Origin: Sphingomonadaceae bacterium
GTDB taxonomy: Bacteria; Pseudomonadota; Alphaproteobacteria; Sphingomonadales; Sphingomonadaceae
NCBI GenBank assembly: GCA_947446935.1
Contig: CANFIV010000111.1
Coordinates: 1 to 5,918, forward strand
Direction of reading: 5' to 3'
Length of the DNA: 5,918 nucleotides
Shown here in pieces: positions 1 through 5,918 of the stretch (the stretch's first letter is position 1; each line of letters opens with the position of its first letter). A program made the position numbers and the translations under genes. The notes beneath the pieces were generated by a model that did not search any database, was not told where the DNA came from, and saw only the letters and a program-made list of their open reading frames with translations.

Positions 1-361
1 CCAGTGCATCGGGCAGCTCGAACAGACGGAAATCCATGTAGGGATCGCGAGTGCGGGCAAAGCGGGCGACCACGCCGAACCCCTCGCGCACAGTCGGCGC
101 GCTCACCGCCGCAACCCCCATCGCGCCGTGCATCGCCGCGCTGATCCCGGCGGCATAGCGCAGCGACCAGCCCGGCTCGGCGATGCGCGCGGCGTTGCCG
201 AAGATCGCAAGCTGCTGGCCCACGGAAATCCGGTCAGTCGCCATCAGGGCGGTTGGCGACAAGCCCGATCCGGCCAGCAACTCCAGTTCGCGCGAACGCA
301 ATTGCGCCAATAGCACTCTGGCGTAGCTGCTGGTGAGGAGCATGGCATCAAACTGCGACAT
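1..361 (-). CDS. AraC-family transcriptional regulator, N-terminal part (runs off the left edge)
   Basis: The minus strand is open from ATG at 361-359 to the window edge, giving 120 residues that begin MSQFDAMLLTSSYARVLLAQ. The stretch reading AAMHGAMGVAAVSAPTVREG, followed by a Phe/Val-rich helix and FARTR, matches the pattern of the N-terminal ligand-sensing domain (Arabinose_bd, PF12625) of OruR/ArgR-like AraC regulators: 'G..G.A..S.PT..E....V.R' after a region predicting short helices. The C-terminal AraC helix-turn-helix would lie beyond the window, so DNA binding is inferred from the family. No strong ribosome binding site precedes this ATG. A second in-frame ATG at 343 is possible. The gene is divergent from the hydrolase/SOI-like operon and is the likely regulator of that operon, presumably responding to a small hydrophobic or aromatic effector. 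The effector is a guess. Confidence 0.75.
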   Translation of the reverse strand, partial: MSQFDAMLLTSSYARVLLAQLRSRELELLAGSGLSPTALMATDRISVGQQLAIFGNAARIAEPGWSLRYAAGISAAMHGAMGVAAVSAPTVREGFGVVARFARTRDPYMDFRLFELPDAL

Positions 362-453
362 GGCGTGAAATGACCATAAAATTGGCTGAACCGGCAATGG
401 GCGCTGAGGCAGGTCTGCGTCAAGCTGCATGGCAAGAATGGGAGAGACAGGGC
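362..453. promoter_or_regulatory. Divergent intergenic region between araC-type regulator and hydrolase operon
   Basis: If the hydrolase starts at 454, this 92-bp gap holds the promoters of both divergent genes. It is more AT-rich near 371-384, where TAAAAT (377-382) resembles a -10 element for the plus strand, but no convincing -35 lies 16-18 bases upstream. I see no clean inverted or direct repeat that could be named as the AraC site. The assignment rests on gene layout, not on a recognised operator. Confidence 0.35.
440..446 (+). promoter_or_regulatory. Ribosome binding site deciding the hydrolase start
   Basis: GGGAGAG ends seven bases before ATG 454, a good Shine-Dalgarno match at optimal spacing. 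Neither ATG 370 nor ATG 469 has a comparable site, so this favours the 304-residue protein over the longer reading. Confidence 0.6.
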
Positions 454-1368
454 ATGGTAGAGCCGATCAACATGCAGCACGCGGCTCACCAATTGGTTGT
501 CCGCCCCGGGCGGTTCGCGTTCGGCGAGGCTACACCGGCGCACTGGATCGCGGACAAGCCGGAACTCTCACAGATGATCAACGGCGCATCGCTGGTCATG
601 CCATTCCTTGAACCCTTCCTGATCGCCAGCATCCAGGCCGCGCGGGGCCAAATCGCCGATCGCGCGCTTGATGCAGATGCCGCCGGCTTCTGCGGGCAGG
701 AACTGCAGCACTTGCGCACCCACCGCCGGTTCAATGCCACCCTTACTGCGCGCGGTTATGTCCGGATCGCCGCGCTGGAGGCCCGCATGCGTGCCGACTA
801 CGCGAAGCTGCAGACCCGCCCGCTGGCAGAGCGGCTCGCCTATACCGCCGGGTTCGAGGCTATGACGATGGGGCTGACCAAATGGGTGGTGAGCCAGCGG
901 GCGATGCTGTTCGCCAAGGCGGACCCGGCCATGGCCTCGTTCATCCTGTGGCACATGGTCGAAGAGACGGAGCACAAGTGCGTGGCCTTCGATGTCTATC
1001 AGGCGGTCACACCCGGCTTCGCGCGGCGCGCATGGGGCGTTCTGGCGGGAAGTCTGCACGTGATCCGGTTGACCCGCGCTGGCTACCAAATCCTGCTGGA
1101 GCATGACGGGCTTTGGGGGCAGCCGAAATCGCGGCTCAAAGTCTGGGGCCATGCGCTTCGGTTTGTGCAGCACACACTGCCCTTCCTCGTCCGCGCCATG
1201 CTGCCCGGGCACGATCCGCGCCAGGAGACCGATCTCGATTGGGTGCGCGAATGGATTGCGGGCTATGATGCGTTGGTTGCCCGTTCGGGCGAGCCAGAGG
1301 TCATGCCGATGATCGATCCCGGCGCGCCGGGAATGCCCACACCCTTTGCGGCGCTGCAGGCCGCCTGA
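454..1368 (+). CDS. PF10118-type metal-dependent hydrolase (ferritin-like, probable di-metal site)
   Basis: A 304-residue soluble protein of the family annotated 'metal-dependent hydrolase' (PF10118). Candidate metal ligands lie in the order expected for a helical-bundle di-metal site: E53 (LEPF), E83-x2-H86-x3-H90 (QELQHLRTH), E135 (GFEAMTMG) and H167-x2-E170-E171-x2-H174 (WHMVEETEHK), followed by the family's VAFDVY. The name is a database label: the reaction is not established for most members, and the His/Glu spacing could equally serve a di-iron oxygenase-like enzyme. I chose ATG 454 because GGGAGAG at 440-446 sits seven bases upstream. A longer start at ATG 370 (332 residues) lacks a ribosome binding site, adds a tail that looks non-family, and would leave eight bases to the divergent regulator. 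It is followed after 23 bases by the SOI-like gene, so the two are probably co-transcribed. Family call is fairly sure; substrate unknown. Confidence 0.8.
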   Translation: MVEPINMQHAAHQLVVRPGRFAFGEATPAHWIADKPELSQMINGASLVMPFLEPFLIASIQAARGQIADRALDADAAGFCGQELQHLRTHRRFNATLTARGYVRIAALEARMRADYAKLQTRPLAERLAYTAGFEAMTMGLTKWVVSQRAMLFAKADPAMASFILWHMVEETEHKCVAFDVYQAVTPGFARRAWGVLAGSLHVIRLTRAGYQILLEHDGLWGQPKSRLKVWGHALRFVQHTLPFLVRAMLPGHDPRQETDLDWVREWIAGYDALVARSGEPEVMPMIDPGAPGMPTPFAALQAA

Positions 1369-1391
1369 ACAATGCAAAGCGAGAAGCTGCC

Positions 1392-1880
1392 ATGACGACC
1401 GAACCTACCGATCTTTCGGCAATCCGCACCCGCCTGATCGGGCACGGGGCGCTTGTCCTCCTTGTCGGCTTCGTATTCGGGTTCGGTTATCTGTTCTTCC
1501 TGCTCGGGCGGATCGAGCTTTGGCCCATCCCCGGCGCGATTCCCCAGCAGCTGCCCGGCACGATCAAGGCCTGGCGGATGGCGCACCTCGAAGGCATTCT
1601 CAATGGCCTGTTCCTCTGGCTTTTCGCCGCGATCCTCCCGCAGATTCCGGTAAGCACGGCCTATGCCCGGCGCATCACTACCGCATTCATCGCGATGGCT
1701 TGGCTGCTACCTTTCGCGTCCATCCTGGACGCGTTGTTTCCGGACAGCCGAGGACTCGCGTTCCACGCGCCGTTCACAAACTATCTGGCGTTCTTCATGT
1801 TCTATGTCGGCATCGTCTGGTCGATGTGGGCTGTCGGGCTCATCGCATGGAGCTGCCTGCGACCCGCCCCCAGAGAATGA
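1392..1880 (+). CDS. Four-helix membrane protein resembling styrene oxide isomerase
   Basis: A 162-residue protein with four predicted membrane helices at about 15-38, 66-85, 95-116 and 130-155, and no signal peptide. Length and layout match styrene oxide isomerase (SOI, StyC), the integral-membrane haem b enzyme that rearranges epoxides to carbonyl compounds (Meinwald rearrangement). Compared from memory with SOI, it keeps GHG near the first helix (17-19), A-H-x5-N-G at the start of helix 2 (H65 and N71, same six-residue spacing as the haem-ligand His58 and active-site Asn64 of SOI), a Trp in helix 3 (W104) and RGL after it (120-122). The catalytic Tyr103 of SOI has no Tyr counterpart: the aligned position is S110 or I111. 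It follows the hydrolase by 23 bases with GAGAAG at 1381-1386 as ribosome binding site. It could be an epoxide isomerase with a different substrate, or a haem membrane protein of other function. Fold similarity is fairly confident, activity is not. Confidence 0.65.
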   Translation: MTTEPTDLSAIRTRLIGHGALVLLVGFVFGFGYLFFLLGRIELWPIPGAIPQQLPGTIKAWRMAHLEGILNGLFLWLFAAILPQIPVSTAYARRITTAFIAMAWLLPFASILDALFPDSRGLAFHAPFTNYLAFFMFYVGIVWSMWAVGLIAWSCLRPAPRE

Positions 1881-1915
1881 ATGGCAGTGAATGACCGGGT
1901 GCAATTGGAAGGGCG
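1881..1915. other. Convergent intergenic gap without visible terminator
   Basis: Thirty-five bases separate the stop of the SOI-like gene from the stop of lysR on the other strand. I see no GC-rich hairpin followed by a T run on either strand, so termination here is either factor-dependent or extends into the opposing gene. Confidence 0.5.
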
Positions 1916-2797
1916 CTAGCCGCGCGTTGCCGTCTCGATCAGATCGCGCACGACCGGGTTGGGAAACCGCCGCGCTACAGTGACCGCCAGGAACGTCTCG
2001 GCAATCCCCGGCAATGCCTCCGCCTCCACCAACGCACCCGAGCGCAATTCGTCGCGCACCACGATGGACGGCAAGACAGCGAGAGCGTGACCTTCGCGCA
2101 CCATCAGACGCATCATCGCCATGTCATCGACTTCGGCGGCGATCTGGGGGCGCAAGCCGAGCCGGTCGACCAGCGCGTCGAAACCGGTGCGCACACTGCT
2201 GCCCGCCATCGGCAGGATCACCGGATGCGCGCGAAGCAGATCCCCCACTGCACGGGTTTGCCCGAGCAGCGCGGGTGCGCCGATCAGGCTGACAGGTTGT
2301 TCGGAAAGCTTGTGCGCGATGGTGGGGGTGAGCGCGTCGCTGGCCGGAGCCTGGTTGGTAAGCACCACATCGAGCGCCAGCGACTGGAGCGCCATCAGGA
2401 GTTCGGCCTGGCTGCCCGAGCGCAGCACCACCTCGATATCGGTGCGCGCCAGCAGAGGGCCGACAAAGCTGATCTGGAAATTGCGCGAAAGCGTGGCGAG
2501 CGCACCTATCCGCACTGCCTGCCGTGCCGCGCCGGTTTCGCGCAAGGTGCCAAGCAGTTCCTCCCCGGTCGCGAAAATCGCTTCGGCATGATCGAGCGTT
2601 ATGCGGCCCGCCTCGGTCAGGTGCAGCGCACGGCCGCGCCGTTCGAACAGTGTTTGGCCCAGCCGGTCCTCCAGCTTGCGGATCTGCACCGAGAGCGCGG
2701 ATTGTGAAACATTCAGCCGCTGTGCGGTGCGGGTCAGGTTCCCATCCTGCGCCACAGCCCAGAAATAGCGCAAGTGATTGTAGTTGAGCTCGGTCAT
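1916..2797 (-). CDS. LysR-family transcriptional regulator, probable controller of the dab operon
   Basis: A 293-residue protein of standard LysR length. The N-terminal winged helix-turn-helix covers about residues 5-64, with the typical GNLTRTAQRLNVSQSALSVQ (19-38) recognition region, then I-R-K-L-E-D-R-L-G-Q-T-L-F-E-R, the LysR signature. A linker helix follows to about 90 and the effector-binding domain fills the rest. The opening NYNHLRYFW resembles the NhaR-like branch (NYNHLYYFW), a branch linked to cation response, but this is only a resemblance. The gene is divergent from dabB across 109 bases that contain a near-ideal T-N11-A inverted repeat touching its own start codon, so it probably represses itself and controls the bicarbonate-accumulation operon. 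The effector is unknown; a metabolite reporting on inorganic carbon or ion status would be plausible. ATG 2797 is chosen because the domain begins at once after it; only a weak purine run precedes it. Confidence 0.9.
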   Translation of the reverse strand: MTELNYNHLRYFWAVAQDGNLTRTAQRLNVSQSALSVQIRKLEDRLGQTLFERRGRALHLTEAGRITLDHAEAIFATGEELLGTLRETGAARQAVRIGALATLSRNFQISFVGPLLARTDIEVVLRSGSQAELLMALQSLALDVVLTNQAPASDALTPTIAHKLSEQPVSLIGAPALLGQTRAVGDLLRAHPVILPMAGSSVRTGFDALVDRLGLRPQIAAEVDDMAMMRLMVREGHALAVLPSIVVRDELRSGALVEAEALPGIAETFLAVTVARRFPNPVVRDLIETATRG

Positions 2798-2821
2798 ATC
2801 GTTTCTTTAAAATGAACGATA
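2797..2821. promoter_or_regulatory. Candidate LysR operator: 7-bp inverted repeat with T-N11-A spacing
   Basis: TATCGTT (2797-2803) and AACGATA (2815-2821) are perfect inverted complements separated by 11 bases, and the centre TTTAAAA (2806-2812) contains a further symmetric TTT-A-AAA core. The inner T and A of the arms give exactly the T-N11-A pattern of LysR-family recognition sites. The left arm overlaps the first base of the lysR start codon, so occupancy would cover the lysR ribosome binding site and probably its promoter, consistent with autoregulation. That the neighbouring LysR protein binds here is inference. Confidence 0.65.
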
Positions 2822-2906
2822 ATAGCTAAACAATGAATTTTTTGCGTGGACGCCACTTCGCTAGGAGATCGCCATCGTTCCCCTGCCGAACTGCGGAGCC
2901 CAGACC
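2822..2906 (+). promoter_or_regulatory. dabB upstream region with ribosome binding site
   Basis: This stretch must carry the dabB leader and probably its promoter. The first part is AT-rich (2820-2843), unlike the GC-rich flanks. GATAAT at 2818-2823 resembles a -10 box but overlaps the inverted repeat and lacks a good -35. TTGCGT at 2842-2847 is a possible -35 but has no good -10 at 16-18 bases. A weak core promoter would fit activator dependence. An extra ATCGTT half-site, equal to the left operator arm, lies at 2874-2879. GGAG at 2895-2898, eight bases before ATG 2907, is the dabB ribosome binding site. Confidence 0.45.
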
Positions 2907-4454
2907 ATGCCGATCGATCTCCTGCCCTTTGCCCCCCCGCTGCTGCTTCTGGTGGCCGCCGGGATCGGATTTGCGCAGCCCGGCCGTATCGGTCGGAGCG
3001 CGTTGGCGCTGATCGAATTACTCGCGCTGCTGCCGATCGGAATGGCCTTGGGTGCCTTAGCGCTTCTGATGACCGCTGGTCCCCACACCACGACGCTGGT
3101 GTCAGGCCTCTCAGTCCGGCTCGATGTGGTCAGCGCGGTCATGATGATGCTGGTTTCGTTTATCGGCTGGATCGTCGTGCGCTACGCTGCGGTCTACCTT
3201 GATGGCGAGGCACGGCAGGGTACGTTCATGGCGTGGCTGTGCACGACGCTCGCCATGGTCCTGCTGCTGGTGACTGCTGGCTCGCTGATCCAGCTCGTCG
3301 CCGCATGGATTGCCACCAGCCTCGCGTTGCACCGGCTGCTGCTGTTCTATCCCGAACGCGTCGCGGCGCAGCGGGCCGCGCGAAAGAAGTTCGTGACAGC
3401 GCGCGCCGGCGATGCGGCACTGATCGGCGCGGCGCTGCTGCTCGCCATGGCTTATGGCACGACCGACATGTCAACGATCCTGAGCGCGGCCCGCGCTGGC
3501 ACGGGCGGAATGATGGTCATGACTGCGGCCGGACTTCTCGCCATGGCTGCGCTGCTCAAGTCCGCACAGTTTCCACTCCATGGCTGGCTGACCGAAGTGA
3601 TGGAAGCGCCAACGCCGGTCTCCGCGCTGCTCCATGCCGGGGTGATCAATGCCGGCGGGTTTCTGCTGATCCGCTTTGCCGATGTCATGCTGCTTGCCCC
3701 GGGTGTGCTGGCGGTGCTGGTGATGATCGGCGGCTTCACCGCGCTGTTCGGCGGGCTTGTGATGCTCACCCAGCCGGCGATCAAGACCTCGCTTGCATGG
3801 TCGACCGTCGGCCAGATGGGCTTCATGATCATGCAGTGCGGCCTCGCGCTGTTCCCGCTCGCGCTGCTGCACATCGCGCTGCACTCGCTTTACAAGGCGC
3901 ACGCCTTCCTCGCCTCAGGCGGCGCAGTGGAGACGATAGCGGCAGCACGACGGCCAGGTCCGGTGGCGATCCCCCGCCCTGCCGCTGTTGGCCGGGCGTT
4001 CATCGCCGCACTCGCCATGTTCACGCTGATCGGCTTGGCCTTCGGCTTCCAGCACAAGTCCCCGCAAGCCATCGCGTTGGGCGCGATCCTGATATTCGGC
4101 GTCGCCTACTTGCTGGCGCAGGGCCTTGCCGACACGGCACCCCGCGCACTGACCCGGCGCATGGGCGTCTACGCGCTCGCCGCGTCGGTGGGTTACTTCA
4201 CGCTCCATGCAGTGGCGCTCTGGCTCACGGCCGGTACGCTGCCTGCAACCCCCGCGCCCGGCCCGCTGGAATGGACGCTGATGGTGCTGGCTGTGCTGAG
4301 TTTCGGGCTTGTTGCGGTCGCGCAGTCGATGTTCCCGCTCTGGGCCTATCACCCGGCGGCGGCGGGCCTGCGCGTCCACCTCTCCAACGGCCTCTATGCC
4401 AATGCCCTGTTCGATCGGCTGCTCGGCGGCTGGGCCCTGCGTCAATCCGCCTGA
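2907..4454 (+). CDS. dabB: DabB: proton-conducting membrane subunit of DAB inorganic carbon pump
   Basis: A 515-residue, highly hydrophobic inner-membrane protein of the NuoL/NdhF/MrpA proton-channel family (Proton_antipo_M, PF00361), shorter than NuoL (about 610) as expected for stand-alone DabB. Family hallmarks are LLKSAQFPLHGWLTEVMEAP (K218, E230, E233), TPVSALLHAGVINAGG (H243), KTSLAWSTVGQMGFM (K293) and HSLYKAHAFL (K330, H332): the Lys and His residues line the proton path. Before these comes WIATSLALHRLLLFY (from W134), then a KKF-x6-GD segment. At the place of the conserved NuoL glutamate (WEGVGLCSY) there is I135, so the input half-channel differs from complex I. In characterised DAB systems DabB binds DabA and couples cation flow down the membrane potential to CO2 hydration. 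DabA follows after 33 bases, so the pair is an operon. Misannotation as NADH dehydrogenase subunit 5 is likely in automated pipelines; no other complex I genes are here. Confidence 0.88.
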   Translation: MPIDLLPFAPPLLLLVAAGIGFAQPGRIGRSALALIELLALLPIGMALGALALLMTAGPHTTTLVSGLSVRLDVVSAVMMMLVSFIGWIVVRYAAVYLDGEARQGTFMAWLCTTLAMVLLLVTAGSLIQLVAAWIATSLALHRLLLFYPERVAAQRAARKKFVTARAGDAALIGAALLLAMAYGTTDMSTILSAARAGTGGMMVMTAAGLLAMAALLKSAQFPLHGWLTEVMEAPTPVSALLHAGVINAGGFLLIRFADVMLLAPGVLAVLVMIGGFTALFGGLVMLTQPAIKTSLAWSTVGQMGFMIMQCGLALFPLALLHIALHSLYKAHAFLASGGAVETIAAARRPGPVAIPRPAAVGRAFIAALAMFTLIGLAFGFQHKSPQAIALGAILIFGVAYLLAQGLADTAPRALTRRMGVYALAASVGYFTLHAVALWLTAGTLPATPAPGPLEWTLMVLAVLSFGLVAVAQSMFPLWAYHPAAAGLRVHLSNGLYANALFDRLLGGWALRQSA

Positions 4455-4473
4455 CGAAATCCGCACGGCCGAA

Positions 4474-4479
4474 AAGGAA
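4474..4479 (+). promoter_or_regulatory. Ribosome binding site of dabA
   Basis: AAGGAA lies eight bases upstream of ATG 4488 in the 33-base gap after dabB. It supports ATG 4488 as the start, although the in-frame ATG two codons on (4494) is also within reach. No promoter or terminator is visible in the gap, consistent with one dabBA transcript. Confidence 0.6.
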
Positions 4480-4487
4480 ACCATCCC

Positions 4488-5918
4488 ATGCTCATGCTCC
4501 CTTCCGTTGACGCCGGCACCATGCCAGCGCTGCAGGCAGCCGCCCAAAGCGCCGGACGCGCCATTCCGCCCGTCTGGCCGCTGGCTTCCAGCGTCGCGGT
4601 CAATCCGTATCTCGGGCAGACCGGCCACACACTCGCCGAAACGGCAGCGCTGCTGGCACGCGTGGCCGGCACGCCAGTGACCATGCCGCGCAGCTGGTAT
4701 CGTGAGCGGCTGGCCAATGGCGCAATCACCGAGCCGGATCTCAGCGCGGCACTCACCGCAGCACCACAAGCGGCAAAGCCCGCCACCTTGGCCGCGCTGC
4801 TTGCAGCAATCGCCCGCGATCCCGCACCGATCAGGCCGGCCCCTACGGTGGCAGACCTTGCCGCCAAAGTCTCTGGCATCGACTGGCCCGCGATCATTGC
4901 CGAGCGCTTCGGCGCATGGGCAGGCGGGTACTTCGATCAGGGGCAGGCGCTGTGGGCCGCGCCACGGGGCAAGGGGGCCTATGCGGCGTGGCAGGCTGTC
5001 GCGACACATGACCTAACACCCGAGATCGTCGGGCTCTCCGGCTTCGGTGCCTTCGCGGCCGATGCGCCCGAACGCGCAGGCGAAGCGCTGGCCCGCGCAG
5101 TCCAGGCCCTCGAAGTTCCGCCCGCTGCGTTGGAAGCGTACTTCCACCGGCTGCTCGTCACGCTGGGCGGCTGGGCGCAAGTCGCCCGCTACGGACTGTG
5201 GCAGGCCGAACTGGCTGGTCGCAGTGATGCGACCCTGACCGATTTTCTCACCATTCGCCTGCTGTGGGAGCAGGCCTTGTTCGACCAGTATGCGCCGCAG
5301 ATCGGCTCCGCGTGGCTGGCGGCGCTGGCCACCTACGAGGAGCCGATAGCGCCGGACCAGGATCAGATTGTCGATGCGATCCTGCAAGAGGCCTGTGAGC
5401 GCGCCGGACAAAATGCGCTGGCCATGGTGCTGACCGCGCCCGCTTCCCATCGCGAGCCACCGGTGCTGCAGGCGGCCTTCTGCATCGATGTGCGGTCGGA
5501 AGTCTTCCGCCGCGCGCTCGAATCGCTCGATCGGCGCGTCCAGACACTGGGCTTTGCAGGCTTCTTCGGCCTCACCGCGTCACACCGGCGCTATGCCTCC
5601 GATGTTGCCGAGCACCGGCTGCCAGTGCTGCTGAACGCGGGTCTCAGGTCGCGCACCGGCGACGAGGGCGCGGCGCACATCCGCCACACCGCGCGTGCAG
5701 CGCGAGCATGGGGCCGCTTCAAACTGGCGGCAGTCTCCTCATTCGCTTTCGTCGAAGCGGCGGGCCCAATCTACATTGGCAAGCTCATCAAGGATGCATT
5801 GGGGCTCAAGGCCAATCCGGTGCCACGCGATCCGAAACCTTTCGCCGATCCCGCGCCCGATGCGGCGACACGCATCGCCATGGCTTCCTCGATCCTGAAA
5901 GCGATGTCGCTGACCCGC
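4488..5918 (+). CDS. dabA: DabA: DUF2309/UPF0753 carbonic-anhydrase-like subunit (runs off the right edge)
   Basis: The frame is open from ATG 4488 to the last base, 477 codons with no stop. It is not visible as a complete reading frame because the stop lies outside; family members run to roughly 800-1000 residues. The N-terminus has the family pattern [15 protein letters not shown] (about residues 29-43), followed by a Trp-Tyr helix (SWYRERL). The diagnostic motif is [17 protein letters not shown] with C332 and D334, corresponding to Cys351 and Asp353 of Halothiobacillus neapolitanus DabA2, two of the four zinc-site residues. The His and the second Cys (His524, Cys539 there) lie beyond the window. 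R336, S337 and E338 complete the conserved block. DabA is a soluble-type protein held on the cytoplasmic membrane face by DabB, and is thought to hydrate CO2 to bicarbonate in one direction driven by cation flow. Family call is near certain; activity is inferred, since half the active site is unseen. Confidence 0.9.
   Translation, partial: MLMLPSVDAGTMPALQAAAQSAGRAIPPVWPLASSVAVNPYLGQTGHTLAETAALLARVAGTPVTMPRSWYRERLANGAITEPDLSAALTAAPQAAKPATLAALLAAIARDPAPIRPAPTVADLAAKVSGIDWPAIIAERFGAWAGGYFDQGQALWAAPRGKGAYAAWQAVATHDLTPEIVGLSGFGAFAADAPERAGEALARAVQALEVPPAALEAYFHRLLVTLGGWAQVARYGLWQAELAGRSDATLTDFLTIRLLWEQALFDQYAPQIGSAWLAALATYEEPIAPDQDQIVDAILQEACERAGQNALAMVLTAPASHREPPVLQAAFCIDVRSEVFRRALESLDRRVQTLGFAGFFGLTASHRRYASDVAEHRLPVLLNAGLRSRTGDEGAAHIRHTARAARAWGRFKLAAVSSFAFVEAAGPIYIGKLIKDALGLKANPVPRDPKPFADPAPDAATRIAMASSILKAMSLTR

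Noticed and set aside
568..1377. Minus-strand open frame (269 codons) opposite the hydrolase gene
   Set aside because: It is the antisense shadow of the PF10118 gene, with low-complexity composition and no family motif.
1346..1894. Plus-strand open frame of 182 codons over the SOI-like gene
   Set aside because: It is longer than the frame at 1392 but Arg/Pro/His-rich and without membrane helices; the 1392 frame has a ribosome binding site and SOI-like motifs.
2835..2846. T run (2838-2843) as a rho-independent terminator
   Set aside because: No GC-rich hairpin precedes the T run on the plus strand; it lies in the promoter region between divergent genes.
2907..4454. dabB as a complex I subunit (NADH-quinone oxidoreductase chain 5)
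   Set aside because: No other nuo genes are present, the protein is about 100 residues shorter than NuoL, the NuoL Trp-Glu motif is missing and dabA follows directly.
3233..4510. Long plus-strand open frame (425 codons) inside dabB
   Set aside because: It lies in another frame of the strongly motif-supported dabB and its translation is Arg/Pro/His-rich without domain character, typical of a shadow frame in GC-rich DNA.
3915..5009. Long minus-strand open frame (364 codons) opposite dabB and dabA
   Set aside because: It is antisense to two genes supported by family motifs; its product is Gly/Arg/Cys-rich with no recognisable fold and it spans the operon junction.

Overview
The window is GC-rich DNA of alphaproteobacterial character. 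The strong G/C bias at codon third positions, the dense packing and the protein families present would fit a sphingomonad (Novosphingobium, Sphingobium or Sphingomonas type), but this is inference, because no rRNA or marker gene is present. Six protein genes cover almost everything. Two run off the edges. I see no RNA gene, mobile element or CRISPR array, and no gene-free stretch longer than about 110 bases.

Left module (1-1880): a partial AraC-family regulator on the minus strand faces away from a two-gene plus-strand operon. The operon encodes a PF10118-type 'metal-dependent hydrolase' with ferritin-like His/Glu motifs, and a four-helix membrane protein that resembles styrene oxide isomerase (SOI). 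The layout suggests an AraC-controlled catabolic or detoxification unit. The substrate is unknown.

Right module (1916-5918): a LysR-family regulator on the minus strand is divergent from a two-gene operon. Its first gene is a NuoL/NdhF-like proton-channel subunit (DabB) and its second is a DUF2309/UPF0753 protein (DabA), cut off at residue 477 by the window end. DabA carries the Cys-x-Asp half of the zinc site seen in characterised DabA proteins. Together DabA and DabB form a DAB-type inorganic carbon pump: DabA is a membrane-associated, carbonic-anhydrase-like protein thought to hydrate CO2 to bicarbonate in one direction, driven by cation flow through DabB. In a heterotroph this would supply bicarbonate for carboxylation reactions when CO2 is low.

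The best regulatory signal is a perfect 7-bp inverted repeat with T-N11-A spacing, directly against the lysR start codon in the 109-bp lysR-dabB gap. It is a strong candidate LysR operator. The two modules converge at about 1880-1916 with only 35 bases between the stop codons and no clear terminator hairpin.
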